From: Thermoplasmatota archaeon
Lineage (GTDB): Archaea; Thermoplasmatota; Thermoplasmata; UBA10834
Assembly: GCA_018818785.1 (NCBI GenBank)
Contig: JAHIRF010000002.1
Coordinates: 62,001 to 126,000, forward strand
DNA: 64,000 nucleotides
Direction: 5' to 3'
Part shown: positions 1 to 7,920 of the stretch, piece after piece
How positions within the stretch are numbered: the stretch's first letter is position 1
Layout: each line of letters begins with the position of its first letter
Position numbers and translations under genes: made by a program
Notes under the pieces: generated by a model
Seen by the model: only the letters and a program-made list of their open reading frames with translations
What the model was told of the DNA's origin: nothing
The model's database searches: none

Positions 1-2010
1 GGTGCTGTCAATGGGCTCTGGTGGAGTTTTCTTGCTCTGAATTATTGGCTGAGTGCTCTGAAATGTAATCATCAACATGATCGGAGCGCCTTCGTGCTCG
101 GTTATGGGTCTGACTGTGATGTCAACCAGTTCCGTGCGGTCCTGCAGTTTCACCTTGCGGTCCCTCATGACCACAATCTTCTTCAGAGACACGGAATCCT
201 TGATGGCTTTCCTGAGTTCATGCTGGATCCCTTCACATGCCATATCCGAAACGTTGAGATTCAAATGGCCCGGTGGTGGTCGCAGGTACTTCCCAGTCTC
301 ACCGTAGACGTAGATGATGTTCCCACTCTCGTCCGTCAAAACTGCGGGAGGGGCGAATGATTTGAGCAGAGTCGTCCTAGTGAGTTCAGCAATATTCGAT
401 TCCTTTGGTGGGCTCTCTGTATTGTAGGCCGGAGCCGCTGATTTGAACGCAGTCCAATGGCGGATATGTGCTGGCATGGTCTTGAAGGAAGGTGGTATCG
501 CCTTGGTCTGATAGAGCTTCCACCTTTTATTGATTGGAGTCAGAAGATTGGATAGGTTCCCGATGCCTTCGGAGGGACCGAGGAACAATACGCCCCCAGG
601 CCTGGTTGCATAATGAAGCGCAGATATGAGCCAACTCTGCGTATCGGGTTCGAGGTAGATTAGTAGGTTTCTACAGCTCGTCAAATCGAGTCTTGTGAAA
701 GGCGGGTCCTTGAGGATATCTTGAACTGCGAAAACGACCATGTCTCTGATATCTCTCCGAATCCTGTAACCTTCATCATCTTTAACGAAGAATCGCTGGA
801 GTCTATCTGGTGACACGTCGATGGCTATGTTAGGCAGGTAGAGTCCTTTGCGAGCGGTGGCGATCGATTGTTCGTTTATATCCGTCCCGTATATCTTCAT
901 GTTGAAGTTCCTGTTGTTTTCCTCCATATATTCCTTCAGCACGATCGCGATTGAATAGGCTTCTTCTCCAGTTGCGCATCCCACTACCCAAACTCTGAAT
1001 TCGTAGCCCTCTGGCTTCGCATCGAGCAGGCGTGGTAAAATATCCTTTTTCAGTACGTCAAACGCATTTGGATTGCGGAAGAAGTTGGTAACGTTGATTA
1101 GCAGATCTCCAACAAGAGTCCCAATCTCATCTGGTTTCTTCTTGAGATACTCATGATATTCCCCTATCTTCTTGATGCCACGCATGTCCATCCGACGCTT
1201 TATCCGACGGAGGATCATCTTGCTCTTGTACATCGAGAAATCATGGCCCGTCTGATCTTTCAGATGCGCAATGATGCCATCATATTCTGTCCTGTCAGTC
1301 CTGGATTTGGCAGGTATTGGTCGAGCCTTCGGTTGTCCGAAAACATCCCTTGAATATGCCATGACCTGCTCAGCCATCTGATCAATTGGCACGACGAATG
1401 TGGCAAGTCCACTGCTGATTGCGCTCATGGGCATACTCTCGTATTTTGCAGTGGAAGGATCCTGAACGAAAGACGCTCCTCCAGCGCCGTGAATTGCCTG
1501 CAGACCAAATGTCCCATCGCTGCCGCCTCCTGAGAATATTATGCAGATTGCGTCTTCACCTTGTTCTTGTGCAAGAGAGCGGAAAAAGAGGTCGATCGGC
1601 ATTCGTTGTCCATGGCGTTCATCCGGTGTTCGGATTTGGAGCGTACCTTTGAAGACCGTGATGTGCCTGCCCGGAGGAATCAGGTAGACATGATTCGGCA
1701 TTACCGTTACACCATCATCCGCTTCAAGAACCGGCATTGGGGTGACCCTTTGCAGGATCTCTGGCATGCCGCTTGCGTGACTTGGGTCAAGATGTGTGAC
1801 GAGAACGAAGGCCATCCCAGTGTCTGGAGTAATGTGCTTGAAAAATGTCGTAACTGCCTCAAGTCCCCCAGCTGATGCACCCATGCCGACGATAGGAAAG
1901 CTTGCACCACTCTCATTCTCGTCTGTGGTGATGCTTGCCTTCGCTATTTTCTTCTGAATCTTCTTGCCGCCGTCTTTCTTTCTTGGCGTCATGCTATTGG
2001 TCTGCCCCAT
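1..2010 (-). CDS. CheB-CheR-PAS fusion protein (partial, 3' end outside window)
   Basis: I translated an uninterrupted minus-strand frame from ATG at 2010 to the window edge, at least 670 residues. A Lys-rich N-terminus precedes a CheB methylesterase domain: catalytic Ser46 in GMGASAGG, then VTHLDPSH and FSGGGSDGTFG. A CheR methyltransferase domain follows, with IKRRMDMRG, NVTNFFRNP, the SAM motif VVGCATGEEAYS, the GTDINE loop and SCRNLLIYL. The visible end is the beginning of a PAS-like domain (TDESGNIIYVYGETGKYL). Such fusions usually continue into more PAS or kinase modules, so the missing part may hold a histidine kinase. There is no receiver domain in front of CheB, so the usual phosphorylation control of CheB is absent. 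It sits about 5.4 kb from the complete che operon and is probably a separate sensory protein, not the receptor-adaptation enzyme. Confidence 0.88.
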   Translation of the reverse strand, partial: MGQTNSMTPRKKDGGKKIQKKIAKASITTDENESGASFPIVGMGASAGGLEAVTTFFKHITPDTGMAFVLVTHLDPSHASGMPEILQRVTPMPVLEADDGVTVMPNHVYLIPPGRHITVFKGTLQIRTPDERHGQRMPIDLFFRSLAQEQGEDAICIIFSGGGSDGTFGLQAIHGAGGASFVQDPSTAKYESMPMSAISSGLATFVVPIDQMAEQVMAYSRDVFGQPKARPIPAKSRTDRTEYDGIIAHLKDQTGHDFSMYKSKMILRRIKRRMDMRGIKKIGEYHEYLKKKPDEIGTLVGDLLINVTNFFRNPNAFDVLKKDILPRLLDAKPEGYEFRVWVVGCATGEEAYSIAIVLKEYMEENNRNFNMKIYGTDINEQSIATARKGLYLPNIAIDVSPDRLQRFFVKDDEGYRIRRDIRDMVVFAVQDILKDPPFTRLDLTSCRNLLIYLEPDTQSWLISALHYATRPGGVLFLGPSEGIGNLSNLLTPINKRWKLYQTKAIPPSFKTMPAHIRHWTAFKSAAPAYNTESPPKESNIAELTRTTLLKSFAPPAVLTDESGNIIYVYGETGKYLRPPPGHLNLNVSDMACEGIQHELRKAIKDSVSLKKIVVMRDRKVKLQDRTELVDITVRPITEHEGAPIMLMITFQSTQPIIQSKKTPPEPIDST

Positions 2011-2233
2011 TGCTCTATTAAGTTGAAGACCATCAGTATAGACTGCTTTTTTCATTCAGTGTAAACTGACCAGGCACTGCTGATGCTCCTCTGATACGAA
2101 CCACCCCGTATCGTACAATGGATAGAAATGTTCACTATAATATATTGACGGATTCCGGGTTGGATGTTCGAGCAACCAGGAGCTAGCATTCTTTGCATTG
2201 ATAGCGCGCGGCAGAGTCTTCAAGAAATGCGCA

Positions 2234-3187
2234 CTATGCTTCGAAGACCAGGTCGTATACCTGGCACTCGTTCTCGACCTTGAAACCTAGGGCTACGTAC
2301 AATCCCAGAGCTTTATCGTTCTCAGCATCGACCCCGATGAAGATAGTATCGTGTCCTGTGCTCTTGAGCCATTTCATTCCATTAACAAGCATAGCGGTTC
2401 CAAGTCCTTGTCCTCTCATATCCTTAGTCACGCCAAGCAGGTCTATCCATCCGGATTGAATTCCGTGATCCGCATTGAATCTCAGTGGAACCTCCGCGAC
2501 ACATAGTGCAACCGTCTCCGAGGACTTCCTGGCCATTGATACCATCCATGGGTCATCGCAGGCATCTCTCCACTTTGTCCATCTCCACGGTGGCTCGGGA
2601 GCGAAACTGAAGTGTTCTGAGAACGTATCGTTTAGGATCTCTGTAAAGACTGCTATCTCGTCATCTGACATCTCTTTTAGCATTCTGTGTGTCACTTCTA
2701 TTCCTGGGGGAAATTTCTTTTGCGGAATATCTCCTTTGTCTCGTCGCGCCAGCCGATAGAAGTGCCGGACGCTCTTGAATCCGGACCGAAGGTACAGATC
2801 CTTCTTCCACCCCTCGGTCTCTTCTATCTTTGCCATCGCTCGACTCACGCCTCGCGATTTGATGTAATCGAGCGCTAGCCTCATCAGCTCCTCTTCTGCC
2901 CCGCATCCTCGTGCCTCAGGGATGACATCAATTTCGACCCATCCATCGTCAAGGCCCGCTTGAATTCTCCCCTCTTCGATAACTCCGATTCCGTATGCTA
3001 TGGATTTCGTTCCGTCGAAAACCAGCCAAGCACCTTCCGGACTGTAGTCCGGGTCATCAAAGGTCTCAGAATTGCGTTCGGCGGGTGTTAGGTCGTGATG
3101 ATACGCAGTCTCCCGCCTCGACATGTTAGTGATCGAAGTGATCAGGTCGATATCCTGTTTTGCGGGATGTCGGTACATAAGGGTCAT
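2234..3187 (-). CDS. Tandem GNAT-domain N-acetyltransferase
   Basis: This protein of about 317 residues has two GNAT folds. The first half contains an acetyl-CoA loop-like motif, PEARGCGAEEELM, and ends in LYLRSGFKSVRHFYRL. The second half has the clearer motif VTKDMRGQGLGTAML followed by NDKALGLYVALGFKVENE. Double GNAT proteins acetylate small molecules such as aminoglycosides, mycothiol or amino acids, but nothing here fixes the substrate. The frame opens further upstream to 3241, but I chose ATG 3187 because a TATA-like element (3211-3220) lies 28 nt upstream, giving a leaderless transcript. It is a single gene, oriented away from the small-protein region. The AblB beta-lysine acetyltransferase, a GNAT partner of KamA, is a conceivable role, but kamA is more than 50 kb away and the two-domain build differs. 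Confidence 0.75.
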   Translation of the reverse strand: MTLMYRHPAKQDIDLITSITNMSRRETAYHHDLTPAERNSETFDDPDYSPEGAWLVFDGTKSIAYGIGVIEEGRIQAGLDDGWVEIDVIPEARGCGAEEELMRLALDYIKSRGVSRAMAKIEETEGWKKDLYLRSGFKSVRHFYRLARRDKGDIPQKKFPPGIEVTHRMLKEMSDDEIAVFTEILNDTFSEHFSFAPEPPWRWTKWRDACDDPWMVSMARKSSETVALCVAEVPLRFNADHGIQSGWIDLLGVTKDMRGQGLGTAMLVNGMKWLKSTGHDTIFIGVDAENDKALGLYVALGFKVENECQVYDLVFEA

Positions 3188-3210
3188 TGATTCGAGTAGT
3201 CTTGAATATG

Positions 3211-3220
3211 TGATAAATAT
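3211..3220 (-). promoter_or_regulatory. TATA box for the GNAT gene
   Basis: The minus strand reads ATATTTATCA centred about 28 nt before ATG 3187. That is the spacing expected for an archaeal TATA box with a leaderless transcript. Confidence 0.5.
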
Positions 3221-3360
3221 TGTGGCCCTCGCTGCCCTCATGCAGATAGATAGTCTGCACGAGGAGATGCCATACTCATTGCTATGGGATTACTCATATT
3301 GCATTCTCAAGAAGAAGGCTAGGAAGAGAGATTGTGTTATATATTCTCTTAATAGGTTTA

Positions 3361-3388
3361 AGTGCCAGGTGAAGGATATAAGCCCCTT
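3361..3388 (+). repeat. 28-bp dispersed repeat, copy 1
   Basis: It begins AGTGCCAGGTGAAGGA and ends ATAAGCCCCTT. The same 28 bases recur at 7061-7088 with one difference (T here, C there, at repeat position 17). Both copies are intergenic and in the same orientation. Confidence 0.75.
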
Positions 3389-3419
3389 GGAACCTCGCAT
3401 ATCTGAGCGTGATTCATGC
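3385..3419 (+). repeat. 35-bp local repeat, copy A
   Basis: It begins CCTTGGAACCTC and ends GAGCGTGATTCATGC. It matches 3542-3575 at all but a few positions and overlaps the end of the 28-bp repeat. Confidence 0.65.
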
Positions 3420-3541
3420 GCCATCCGGGCAGAGTATGAATGAGCTTGCGCCTATTCGTCCGTTCTCGTCAATCTGCCTATGGAGGCGGTATTTCCTCCC
3501 TTATGGGCTTTTGCGCACGGCGAAGTGAAGAACCTGAACCG

Positions 3542-3575
3542 CCTTGAAACCTCCATTTCTGAGCGCGATTCATGC
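3542..3575 (+). repeat. 35-bp local repeat, copy B (34 bp)
   Basis: It begins CCTTGAAACCTCC and ends GAGCGCGATTCATGC, with a one-base deletion relative to copy A. It is followed by GCTAGAATCGCGC, which can pair loosely with the GAGCGCGATTC part. Confidence 0.65.
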
Positions 3576-3763
3576 TAGAATCGCGCAAACTCCATCGTCT
3601 TTCGCTCACCACTTTGGGGTCCAAGGCGTTGTTTCGGATAAAGCCGGATCAGACCTTACAGGTAAGCCGAAAAGGGTATATGCCGCCTTTCAGATTGCCA
3701 GTCTCGTGGGAACGTCGGAGGCGATGTAGACTGCCAGTAACCGTACAATGGTCTCATATTGGG

Positions 3764-3874
3764 GTGGGTTCAATAATCGCATTTTTGGTAGGCTGGTGGA
3801 TATTTGGCTTTCTTGGTGCGATACTATTGGCAATCATCGTCTTGGTCCTAATGGGAGTCATAAGGATTAGGTAG
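3764..3874 (+). CDS. Very small membrane protein (uncertain)
   Basis: A 36-residue frame starts at GTG 3764 and consists almost entirely of one or two membrane segments (FLVGWWIFGFLGAILLAIIVLV), ending in a basic tail IRIR. The frame stays open upstream, but that part is basic and does not look like a protein. I see no clear Shine-Dalgarno sequence. It lies 29 bp before a small basic-protein gene and in front of another membrane-protein gene, so it could be the first gene of a short operon. I do not recognise it and assign no function. Confidence 0.35.
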   Translation: MGSIIAFLVGWWIFGFLGAILLAIIVLVLMGVIRIR

Positions 3875-3903
3875 AATCGCTGAGAAATCGGAGGTGGCAG
3901 GAA

Positions 3904-4029
3904 ATGGCAGAGAAGAACGGTGGCGGGATAATAGCAGCAGCAAAGAGTCGCGCGGCGAAATCCGCCGGTGGACGTGGCCCTGCAACGGGACGCAAGACCG
4001 GCAAGAGAATCACGGGACCTGAGAGGTGA
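3904..4029 (+). CDS. 41-residue basic protein of unknown function
   Basis: ATG 3904 follows a good Shine-Dalgarno stretch (GGAGGTGG near 3889-3896) and opens a 41-codon frame rich in Lys, Arg, Gly and Ala, for example AAAKSRAAKS and GRKTGKR. The composition resembles small nucleic-acid-binding or ribosome-associated tails, but no family is recognised. Its TGA is followed eight bases later by the ATG of the next gene, so the two are probably co-transcribed. The strong ribosome-binding site is the main reason to believe it is real. Confidence 0.5.
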   Translation: MAEKNGGGIIAAAKSRAAKSAGGRGPATGRKTGKRITGPER

Positions 4030-4036
4030 TGGAGAC

Positions 4037-4372
4037 ATGGACGAGATTCTTGTGGAGACTTTGATCTTCTTACTCGTCGGGCTGATTGTCTCGACCATCA
4101 TCATCTATGTGATCACGAAGTTGTCTAGAGAGGAAGAAGGGCTAGGAACGGCCATATTGGCCGCCTTGGTCGGGGCCGTCATTTACGCCCTAGCGTACTA
4201 CTTCCTGGGCGAAGGACTCCTAGCTGCTTTGGCGGCCGGGTTCGTTTGGTGGCTGGCCCTTGGAACCCTCTACAGCATGGGCTGGTGGAAGGCACTCGGA
4301 GTGGCAATCGTCGTGTGGATTGTCGCCTTCCTTGTGGGCTTCATATTGCCTACTGTCGTAGGTCCTCTGTGA
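4037..4372 (+). CDS. Small polytopic membrane protein, unknown function
   Basis: This 111-residue protein has about four predicted membrane segments: LIFLLVGLIVSTIIIYVI near the N-terminus, then AILAALVGAVIYALAYYFLG, LLAALAAGFVWWLALG and a C-terminal AIVVWIVAFLVGFILP. A KLSREEEG loop separates the first two. I chose ATG 4037 because GAGAGGTGATGG lies just upstream and the longer frame upstream reads through the basic-protein gene. It is translationally close to that gene. I do not recognise the family. Confidence 0.65.
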   Translation: MDEILVETLIFLLVGLIVSTIIIYVITKLSREEEGLGTAILAALVGAVIYALAYYFLGEGLLAALAAGFVWWLALGTLYSMGWWKALGVAIVVWIVAFLVGFILPTVVGPL

Positions 4373-4474
4373 GGATGTATTGAACTTCGACGAAAACCTT
4401 CTCCTATTACTGCCCCCTATGACCTTTTTTCTGGGAGAAGCTAAGAACCTGGACCCATCTGTAGAATCTGTCGG

Positions 4475-4690
4475 ATGGTTTGGTCTTTGAATTCAGGGGA
4501 AGTCTGCGGAATTGCCCTTGTCATAGGAATTGCAGCGCTTTTGATACTTCTCATATTGCTGATCAAACCCCGTCGCAAGATTCGCAATGAAGAGAAGTTG
4601 ATGAGAGTCTCTGAATGGGTTTACTACGCGATTGCGTTGACCATTTTCTTAGTAATCATATTGGCCTGGGTGTTGACTTGGCTGCAATGA
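4475..4690 (+). CDS. Two-helix small membrane protein, unknown function
   Basis: This 71-residue protein has one membrane segment (GIALVIGIAALLILLILLI), a positively charged loop KPRRKIRNEEK and a second segment (IALTIFLVIILAWVLTW). The charge pattern puts the loop in the cytoplasm. There is no clear Shine-Dalgarno sequence before ATG 4475. It is about 100 bp downstream of the preceding membrane-protein gene and convergent with the gene at 4726. No family is recognised. Confidence 0.5.
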   Translation: MVWSLNSGEVCGIALVIGIAALLILLILLIKPRRKIRNEEKLMRVSEWVYYAIALTIFLVIILAWVLTWLQ

Positions 4691-4725
4691 TTCGTCGTGA
4701 GGCATGCCGCCCCTGTGGCCTTTTC

Positions 4726-5061
4726 TCAAAGCTTCTTCCCATACAAAGCGGCAATAATCACAATGACACCAAGGAATCCAGGCCCGAGTGCAATCAGGAA
4801 GGATTCTTCTTCGCTCGTGGCAACATAGATCGCCAATGCGACGCTGATGATTACCAGGATAGCTCCAACTCCGATGATCATGGTCTTGAGCCGACGCTTT
4901 GGTCTTCCCCGGAGCTCTGGAGTTGGCACAGTAGACACTCTCTCACGGTCAACGACTTCTTCCTCAGTCACATCCTTCCCCGCCTGCACCTGAATCACCT
5001 TTCTCGGTTTAAGGGCTTCCTCCGCCCCTATGGATGTTATGATGAAATCGTCCCTTAGCAT
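4726..5061 (-). CDS. Small membrane-anchored protein, unknown function
   Basis: From ATG 5061 the product has 111 residues. A soluble, charged N-terminal half (ITSIGAEEALKPRKV and EEEVVDRERV) leads through a basic stretch RGRPKRRLK to two membrane segments (MIIGVGAILVIISVALAIYV and FLIALGPGFLGVIVIIAALY), ending GKKL. The frame can be extended to 5133, but that part is less protein-like. The family is not recognised and the start is uncertain. Confidence 0.5.
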   Translation of the reverse strand: MLRDDFIITSIGAEEALKPRKVIQVQAGKDVTEEEVVDRERVSTVPTPELRGRPKRRLKTMIIGVGAILVIISVALAIYVATSEEESFLIALGPGFLGVIVIIAALYGKKL

Positions 5062-5516
5062 TCGCAGGATACGAATAGTCGAAAGACCATATGATACTCC
5101 GGTCACGGATCCAACCCCGGGAAAAGAGTGCACTTCGAGTGCGACCTATGGATTGGGGCATGTCCCTGACAAAGGGACGAATTGACCATAGTGCGGGAAA
5201 ACCGCGAATAGAGGCGTGTCCGACAGTCCCCACGGGTCCGCGACGATCAAGGGATTTGGGAAGAAGATAGTCGATAACGAACAGGGATTGCGGGACATTT
5301 CAACATAGAGGCCTTTTCTAGTCCAGTCCCTATGAAACCCTGCGATTCCGAACCTTCTGAAACTTATCTGTGCAGACGACTCCATCCTATATTCATTAGT
5401 GCTATTCGGTGTGTTTCGCAGTGATAGAATGTCATGCGCCCGATGCTACGCTACTCAACTAACCAAGAGATAAATAGAACTGACAAGGGGTTTGAGTTCT
5501 GAAGCGCGGATCCCCG
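5062..5516. other. Intergenic stretch without a supported gene
   Basis: Short frames exist on the minus strand (5009-5233 and 5146-5385), but they lack a convincing start signal, domain or composition. Two AT-rich TATA-like spots (near 5387 and 5470) are visible, but I cannot tie them to a gene. Confidence 0.4.
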
Positions 5517-6569
5517 TCATAAGTGTGGGTTGTCCCCGCAATGGCCTTGACCTTCACCGCCGCTGTCGCCGCCGTTGCCTCCGCCTGGACCTGTATCCAT
5601 CAACTGGCCAAGCAAAACCCATGCGTTGTTCACACCGGCGACCACAGAGACCCCGCCGAGGCCAATGCCGAGGTCGGCATACAATGCCACATCCACCTCC
5701 TCACCGGTCTCGTCCTTTATGGTTATATTCCAATCTCCACCGGGGTTCGTCTCACTTGCCCACTCTTCGTTTGACACCAGGCTGACATAAGGATGTACGT
5801 CGTCGAACAGGACGCCATCACCTATGTACAGGTGACCGACAGCGAAGTCAACCGTGTACCAAGGATTATTGCCGCCAATCTCTCCGACATACTTCCCTTC
5901 CTCATTAGGGTCCTGTACAACTTTTCCGAGTTGCACGTCAACACGGTAATTGCCTTCCGGTGCTCCCTCCGTGTTCCACAGCATTCCGTATATCAGATTC
6001 CCGTGCTTGTTCACTTCGCGGCCCAGTTCGCTGAAAATGACTCTATCGTATGTTTCGTTCCAGCCTGCTTCGAAACTTCGGCTGTATGGCTCATCTCTGG
6101 AAGGTGTCTCTGGCGACAATACCTCGGTGATGGTTACACGTATGTACGACACCGACACCATCCTCGTATCATTTAATCCAGCGGAGTCATTCAAGAGGAA
6201 GCTCTGCTGGCTCCAATACCCCTCCTCCCAGTACTCAGGGTATGTTTCTGGAGAGTACAAATGTTCGTACTCATCCGTCAGGTTTATCTGCCCTTCATCA
6301 ATGAGCCTTGGGTCACCTCCGAAACCGGTCATGTTTATGATCATCATCTCGATCCTGACCAGACCGCCGGTTCTCCATTGCGGCGCGAACACCATATTGT
6401 CCGCGAAGTACACTGCGCACGATATCGATCCACTACCTGGTGGTGGCATCGTGATTATCATGGGATCCCCTTCTTCATGACCAGAGCTTTTCGCACCGAC
6501 CATGAATGCCGAAGGCAGGACCAACATGAAAGCCGCAATTGCCACAGCCGTAGCTCTCGTGTATCTCAT
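5517..6569 (-). CDS. Secreted or cell-surface protein of unknown function
   Basis: From ATG 6569 (preceded by GGTAAGG) the 350-residue product starts with a classical signal peptide: MRYTR, then a hydrophobic core AVAIAAFMLVLPSAFM and a likely cleavage site after VGA. The mature part is acidic and rich in Asn, Gly, Tyr and Trp, with many N-glycosylation sequons (NMT, NLT, NDS, NDT, NET, NIT). It ends in a low-complexity GGGNGGDSGGEGQGHCG tail. This looks like an extracellular beta-rich protein. No enzyme motif or membrane anchor is seen. An upstream ATG at 6602 is possible but would bury the signal peptide behind polar residues. An inverted repeat lies just upstream (6597-6620). Confidence 0.65.
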   Translation of the reverse strand: MRYTRATAVAIAAFMLVLPSAFMVGAKSSGHEEGDPMIITMPPPGSGSISCAVYFADNMVFAPQWRTGGLVRIEMMIINMTGFGGDPRLIDEGQINLTDEYEHLYSPETYPEYWEEGYWSQQSFLLNDSAGLNDTRMVSVSYIRVTITEVLSPETPSRDEPYSRSFEAGWNETYDRVIFSELGREVNKHGNLIYGMLWNTEGAPEGNYRVDVQLGKVVQDPNEEGKYVGEIGGNNPWYTVDFAVGHLYIGDGVLFDDVHPYVSLVSNEEWASETNPGGDWNITIKDETGEEVDVALYADLGIGLGGVSVVAGVNNAWVLLGQLMDTGPGGGNGGDSGGEGQGHCGDNPHL

Positions 6570-6596
6570 TTCCTTACCACTCCCCCATTTCCTCTC

Positions 6597-6620
6597 GGGC
6601 ACCAGAGCGTTCTGGTACCC
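6597..6620. repeat. Near-perfect inverted repeat upstream of the secreted-protein gene
   Basis: GGGCACCAGA and TCTGGTACCC flank a 4-base centre GCGT, with 9 of 10 positions paired. It lies 28-51 nt upstream of ATG 6569 and downstream of a TATA-like TATTTAGT (about 6650). It is therefore either an operator near the transcription start or a 5'-UTR hairpin. Confidence 0.5.
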
Positions 6621-7012
6621 AAATCTTATTACGCCGCTATAGTACTAAATACCTCTAGTACAATCCTCGAAATATCACCGCAGTCAGTACATTCGGAAAA
6701 GTGCACACGCGTTGAAGGTCGGATGACACGACGGAGGCGCGAGATTTCCTCCGGACCTGCACCCTCCCGACAGGTCGTACTGTCGGCGCACAGGCTGATA
6801 GGGGGTGGCCTTTGCGACTCGCTCTTTTGTTCATCGGTAGTACCTCATGAGTCATAATTGTCGTAATAGATAGTCAACGCTGCCATACTGCAGGGGTTCT
6901 AGAAACGCACAGAGATGCGGCAGCTCAGAGGAGCTAGAACAGACTGTCCGTGTTATCTCGCGCCTACGGCCCTCTAATCGCGCCGTCGAGGGACTTGGTA
7001 AGAAAAGAATGC

Positions 7013-7050
7013 GAACATAAGGTTTTGGACGGAGGGAAAACCTTACGTTC
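7013..7050. repeat. Long stem-loop (14 positions, one mismatch)
   Basis: GAACATAAGGTTTT pairs with AAAACCTTACGTTC around a 10-base loop, with a single A-C mismatch. It ends ten bases before the 28-bp repeat copy 2. Confidence 0.6.
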
Positions 7051-7060
7051 TGTACCTCAT

Positions 7061-7088
7061 AGTGCCAGGTGAAGGACATAAGCCCCTT
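7061..7088 (+). repeat. 28-bp dispersed repeat, copy 2
   Basis: It matches 3361-3388 at 27 of 28 positions in the same orientation. The flanking sequence is not shared beyond the 28 bases. Confidence 0.75.
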
Positions 7089-7336
7089 TCTGTTCACCTC
7101 TTTCGAGGCTGATGGCATTCGACTAATGCACTCTACCCGCCGACGATGAGAATCGTTTCGGCCGTTTGAGCTTGCTCCGGTGGGGTGTCGCCGTTTCAAC
7201 AAATCCTCGGGAGACTTCATCCTCAATGGAATCATCACATTATCCCGAGGCTGTGCCGTTTCTGTGCCCTTGCCAGGACTCTCGCCCTGCTGCTCTGGCA
7301 GCCCACCTTCTCTTGGAGAGGGGACTTTCCTCAGCC

Positions 7337-7357
7337 GACTCGTTCTGAGAACGAGTC
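7337..7357. repeat. Perfect 9-bp hairpin
   Basis: GACTCGTTC and GAACGAGTC are separated by TGA. It lies about 90 bp past the cheD stop codon. No T-tract follows in either direction, so a terminator role is only a possibility. Confidence 0.5.
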
Positions 7358-7443
7358 TACCGTCAGCCATCCGCCTTCTCCTGGCAAGTGTTATCAAGAC
7401 CATCCCTATACAAAAGCCTTTCCAGTGGGAGTCAGTATGATGT

Positions 7444-7920
7444 TCAGATGCTCCTGGCATCTGTAAAAGCTGTTTTGATGGTGACCTGTCCATCGACTAG
7501 ATCGAAAGTCGCAGACCGGCCCCTATTGCCGTGGAGATCCTCTGCGATAATCTTGATTCCGAGTTCCTTGAGGCCCTTCTTGACCTCACGGCAGTTATCT
7601 CCTCCGATATCGCTGATATGAACGTTAAGATTGGGAAACATCTGAGCGCCGCCGACAAGCTTGGCCCTTATTCGTTCCTTCCGCGCGCCCTTTGCGATCA
7701 TGTCTCTGAAAAGCTTCTTGACGCCCGTATCAGCATACTTGCCCTCGTTCTCAACCTTCAAAGGCGCTCGGGGAAGTAGGATGTGTACGACTCCGCCGAG
7801 TCTCATCTGATGATCATACAAGAACACGGCGACGCAGGATCCGAGTCCCATGCAGCATATCTGCTCCGGTGCCCTCGCAACGGCAATTTGCGATATGCCC
7901 ACGAGGATCGGCTCTTTCAT
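7444..7920 (-). CDS. cheD: Chemoreceptor glutamine deamidase CheD
   Basis: CheD deamidates specific glutamines of chemoreceptors and is sequestered by CheC. The 158-residue product shows the expected core: ISQIAVARAPEQICCMGLGSCVAVFLYD with the catalytic Cys of the GSC motif, GGVVHILLPRA with the catalytic His, and KLVGGAQMF. Length fits the family. Its ATG overlaps the cheC stop (ATGA), so it is translationally coupled as the last gene of the che operon. The CheC-CheD pair is typical of archaeal and Bacillus-type chemotaxis. Confidence 0.9.
   Translation of the reverse strand: MKEPILVGISQIAVARAPEQICCMGLGSCVAVFLYDHQMRLGGVVHILLPRAPLKVENEGKYADTGVKKLFRDMIAKGARKERIRAKLVGGAQMFPNLNVHISDIGGDNCREVKKGLKELGIKIIAEDLHGNRGRSATFDLVDGQVTIKTAFTDARSI

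Larger units (their letters stand above)
3242..3763. other. Intergenic stretch with short dispersed repeats and no convincing gene
   Basis: Short open frames cross this region on the plus strand, but none has a protein-like composition or a convincing start. It contains the first copy of a 28-bp repeat (3361-3388) and two diverged copies of a 35-bp repeat (3385-3419 and 3542-3575). Confidence 0.5.
6621..7443. other. Gene-free region of about 820 bp with stem-loops and a dispersed repeat
   Basis: A minus-strand frame (6852-7493) is open here, but its composition is not protein-like and it runs into cheD. What stands out is structure: a 14-position inverted repeat at 7013-7050, the second copy of the 28-bp repeat at 7061-7088, and a perfect 9-bp hairpin at 7337-7357. 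The stretch lies downstream of cheD and upstream of the secreted-protein gene, so it could hold the che terminator or a small RNA. Confidence 0.45.

Noticed and set aside
77..1875. Several plus-strand frames opposite the CheB-CheR-PAS fusion
   Set aside because: They are antisense shadows of a frame with clear domains.
3123..3443. 106-codon plus-strand frame
   Set aside because: It overlaps the GNAT gene and its promoter in antisense and runs through repeat sequence.
5146..5385. 79-codon minus-strand frame
   Set aside because: No recognisable domain, doubtful start and composition typical of chance frames.
6852..7493. Open frame of 213 codons on the minus strand
   Set aside because: Its composition is not protein-like, it overlaps cheD, and its start lies inside that gene without a ribosome-binding site.
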